From: Clostridia bacterium
Lineage (GTDB): Bacteria; Bacillota; Clostridia; Oscillospirales; Acutalibacteraceae
DNA length: 34,713 nucleotides
Direction of reading: 5' to 3'
Assembly: GCA_017942105.1 (NCBI GenBank)
Contig: JAGAVE010000012.1
Span: 1 to 34,713, forward strand
The translations under genes and the position numbers were made by a program. Under the pieces are notes generated by a model. That model saw only the letters and a program-made list of their open reading frames with translations, had not been told where the DNA came from and did not search any database. This document shows positions 33,033 through 34,713 of the stretch, one piece after another; the stretch's first letter is position 1, and each line of letters begins with the position of its first letter.

Positions 33033-33737
33033 ATGAAAAAGAAAGTTTCAAAGAAGAATAAACTGACGGATAACAAAAAGCTTGTTCTGCTTTTTGTAGG
33101 AATTGCCGTGTTTTTTGCAATTGTTGCCGTTGTTGTTTTTGTTGCTACAAGACCTACAAATAAGTCATACGAGAACTGCGCCGTCGGCGATGTTGACGGA
33201 AGCGGACAGATAAATTCAGGAGACAGCGTTTTGATTCAGCAGTATCTCAGCGGAAGCAAAGAGCTTTTTGATTCTCAGATAAAAAACGGTGATGTTAACC
33301 TTGACGGTAAGCTCAATGAGCTCGATATAGAAATCATACAGAAATACGCTACGGGGCAGATAAACAAACTTCCGTATACGGGTAACATCAAGGGACAGGA
33401 GCCGATTAAGCAGAATTCCGCAACGCAGAAAACCGATGAGACGGAATCTTCGGTTTATGTTGAAAATAGTTGGGTGAATGAAGACGGGTCACACTCCTAT
33501 CAGTTAAAGATAACGATTAAAAACCTTGAAGATTCCAAGCTGCGCAACTGGCAGACGGAAATTGCTCTGAGTGAAACTCCGGAAATTTCGAACAGTTGGG
33601 ATTGCGAATGTGAAATCAGCGACGGCAAGCTTAAAATCGAAGGTGAAGCGATTTCGGCTGAGGGCTCAATGTCCTGCGGCGTTATTGTCAAAGCAAACAA
33701 GGATATGAAAATTCTTACTGTTAAAACAGATAATTAA
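33033..33737 (+). CDS. Membrane-anchored dockerin plus CBM2-like protein
   Basis: 234 residues from ATG 33033 (AGAGG 6 nt upstream; the ATG at 33027 is too close to it). Lys-rich cytosolic end 1-16, one membrane helix about 17-38, then outside: a dockerin at about 50-112 with two calcium loops, GDVDGSGQINSGD and GDVNLDGKLNELD, each with acidic ligands at 1, 3, 5 and 12; a Thr/Gln/Glu linker 113-141; and a domain about 142-232 (NSWVNEDGSHSYQLKITIKN, RNWQTEIALS, SNSWDCECEIS) resembling a cellulose-binding CBM2. No catalytic domain. A dockerin tethered by its own N-terminal helix would recruit cohesin-bearing proteins to the membrane; the CBM assignment is by pattern only. Confidence 0.85.
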   Translation: MKKKVSKKNKLTDNKKLVLLFVGIAVFFAIVAVVVFVATRPTNKSYENCAVGDVDGSGQINSGDSVLIQQYLSGSKELFDSQIKNGDVNLDGKLNELDIEIIQKYATGQINKLPYTGNIKGQEPIKQNSATQKTDETESSVYVENSWVNEDGSHSYQLKITIKNLEDSKLRNWQTEIALSETPEISNSWDCECEISDGKLKIEGEAISAEGSMSCGVIVKANKDMKILTVKTDN

Positions 33738-33742
33738 AAAAC

Positions 33743-33775
33743 AGCAGGTTTCACTTTGCGGCGAAACCTGCTTTT
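33743..33775. terminator. Bidirectional terminator
   Basis: 10-bp stem AGCAGGTTTC (33743-33752) with GAAACCTGCT (33763-33772), tail TTTTCTT on plus and TTTTTTAATT on minus, shared by the convergent dockerin and spoVT genes. Confidence 0.88.
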
Positions 33776-33776
33776 C

Positions 33777-34310
33777 TTATTCTTCCATCTGTCTGCCTAA
33801 AAAAGAAGCCGCAACCTGGGCGAGCTTTATTTCCGTCGGGGAGATTTTTGTCCCGTCGCTGAAGAGGAAAACGACAGCTCCGAGCACATCACCGTTGCTG
33901 ATGATCGGCGCGGCGATTGATGCCGCATAATCAACACCCTCGACGGGGTAGAGCATATCTCCTACATCGCCGGTGAAAATCTTTCTGTCTTCCATAATGT
34001 TTTCAAGGTCTTCGCTGATGTGCCTTTCAAGGAAATCCTTCTTCGAAACGCCTGCGCAGGAAATAACATGGTCGCGGTCGCAGATGAGAACAGGTGTGTT
34101 AACGCTTCTGTAAAGCACATCGGCGTAATGCTCTGTCACCTCTGAAAGTTCACCAACGGGCGAATATTTTTTGAAGATGACGCCGCCCTGAGTATCTGTA
34201 AAAATTTCAAGCGGCGCACCCTCACGAATGTGCATCGTGCGGCGTATCTCTTTCGGAATAACCACACGGCCGAGATCGTCAATTCTTCTGACAATTCCAG
34301 TTGCTTTCAT
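33777..34310 (-). CDS. spoVT: Stage V sporulation protein T (AbrB family)
   Basis: 177 residues from the ATG at 34310, which follows AAGGAG; the upstream in-frame start is rejected. N-terminal AbrB/SpoVT swapped-hairpin domain: MKATGIVRRIDDLGRVVIPKEIRRTM, followed by the GAPLEIFTD strand. The C-terminal GAF-like domain (about 55-177) contains RDHVISCAGVSKKDFLERHI and AAPIISNGDVLGAVVFLF. In B. subtilis SpoVT controls forespore genes late in sporulation. This is the main evidence that the organism can form spores. Confidence 0.94.
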   Translation of the reverse strand: MKATGIVRRIDDLGRVVIPKEIRRTMHIREGAPLEIFTDTQGGVIFKKYSPVGELSEVTEHYADVLYRSVNTPVLICDRDHVISCAGVSKKDFLERHISEDLENIMEDRKIFTGDVGDMLYPVEGVDYAASIAAPIISNGDVLGAVVFLFSDGTKISPTEIKLAQVAASFLGRQMEE

Positions 34311-34345
34311 ATATAAACATCTCCTTAATTTACAAATTGTGATGT

Positions 34346-34375
34346 TAGTATTTGTTAATACGGAAGAAATATACA
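34346..34375 (-). promoter_or_regulatory. Possible forespore (sigma-G/F-type) promoter of spoVT
   Basis: Minus strand TGTATA (34375-34370), 17 bp, AATACTA (34352-34346). This resembles the sigma-G pattern (-35 TGAATA, -10 CATACTA) with a mismatch in each box. B. subtilis spoVT is sigma-G dependent, which is why I looked. Confidence 0.35.
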
Positions 34376-34431
34376 CTGTTTGTTCTTGATTATAGTTGAA
34401 TAATACAAATAAAAACTAACCTAAAGAGTTA

Positions 34432-34460
34432 TTGATGATGAATCAAGGCGATGCTATAAT
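34432..34460 (+). promoter_or_regulatory. Promoter of the second XRE gene
   Basis: TTGATG (34432-34437), 17 bp, TATAAT (34455-34460). Confidence 0.6.
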
Positions 34461-34504
34461 ATAATTGCAAGTTGACTTGACTCTACAAAAAACGAGGTGT
34501 TACT

Positions 34505-34713
34505 ATGACTGACAATATAAAATTTGGAAAAATGATCGCATTGTTGCGTTCTCAAAAAGGTATTACGCAAGCAGAACTCGGCGAACGATTGGGTGTGTCT
34601 TTTCAAGCAGTCAGCAAATGGGAACGAGGAGAAACACTTCCTGATGTGTCTCTCTTAACTGACTTGGCTGATGTGCTTGAAACAACAGTAGATTTTCTTC
34701 TTCGAGGCGGAGA
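34505..34713 (+). CDS. XRE-family HTH regulator, cut by window end
   Basis: 69 codons visible, running off the window. SD GAGGTG precedes the ATG. Classic Cro/CI helix-turn-helix: GITQAELGERLGVSFQAVSKWERGE, then LPDVSLLTDLADVLETTVDFLLRGG. This QAVSKWERG type is usually the N-terminal domain of a longer Firmicutes regulator with a membrane or sensor C-terminus, which is outside the window. It differs from the XRE gene at 88-270, and the GAAACAA operators are not present upstream of it. Confidence 0.85.
   Translation, partial: MTDNIKFGKMIALLRSQKGITQAELGERLGVSFQAVSKWERGETLPDVSLLTDLADVLETTVDFLLRGG

Overview
The window looks like chromosome of a spore-forming, polysaccharide-using Clostridia, most likely in the Ruminococcaceae/Oscillospiraceae range. 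The pointers are a SpoVT-type sporulation regulator, the Firmicutes GlgC+GlgD pair, the diaminopimelate dehydrogenase (Ddh) route to lysine, a dockerin module, strong AGGAGG ribosome sites, many TTGACA/TATAAT-type promoters with 17-bp spacers, and moderate G+C with AT-rich intergenic regions. The lineage is an inference from gene content. I see no tRNA, rRNA, CRISPR array, transposase or integrase.

Layout. 1-3320: a small XRE regulator faces a lipoprotein gene across a region with three near-identical palindromes. Three small membrane-protein genes follow. 3335-7580 (minus): a complete dapA-dapB-ddh-lysA lysine operon behind a lysine riboswitch with its own terminator. 7712-8437: an AT-rich orphan membrane protein. 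8505-14440: two secreted metallophosphoesterases flank an S51 peptidase (minus) and a divergent pair encoding L-rhamnose isomerase and a sialidase-fold protein. 14510-21669: a glycogen operon, glgB-glgC-glgD-glgA, followed by a histidine-phosphatase homologue that has lost its catalytic histidine and a phosphoheptose-isomerase-like SIS protein.

21704-29935 (minus): one compact operon holds every step from DAHP to chorismate and on to prephenate, phenylpyruvate and hydroxyphenylpyruvate (aroF-tyrA-aroB-aroA-aroC-pheA-aroE/K fusion-aroQ). In front of it is a perfect consensus promoter, a 19-residue leader ORF with a run of Tyr-Phe-Tyr-Phe-Tyr-Phe codons, and a terminator hairpin. The RNA between them can form a competing antiterminator. 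This is the architecture of ribosome-mediated attenuation and is the most interesting regulatory element in the window.

29974-34713: a GH36 alpha-galactosidase-like enzyme with a DUF4430 protein, a DUF554 membrane protein, a membrane-anchored dockerin plus CBM2-like protein, SpoVT, and the start of a second XRE regulator cut by the window edge.

How the parts fit: the two large biosynthetic operons are each controlled by premature termination in the leader, one sensing lysine directly through RNA and the other probably sensing Phe/Tyr supply through translation of a leader peptide. The other genes are mostly carbohydrate metabolism (glycogen, rhamnose, alpha-galactosides, a carbohydrate-binding surface protein) and secreted phosphoesterases, as expected for a gut or rumen fermenter.
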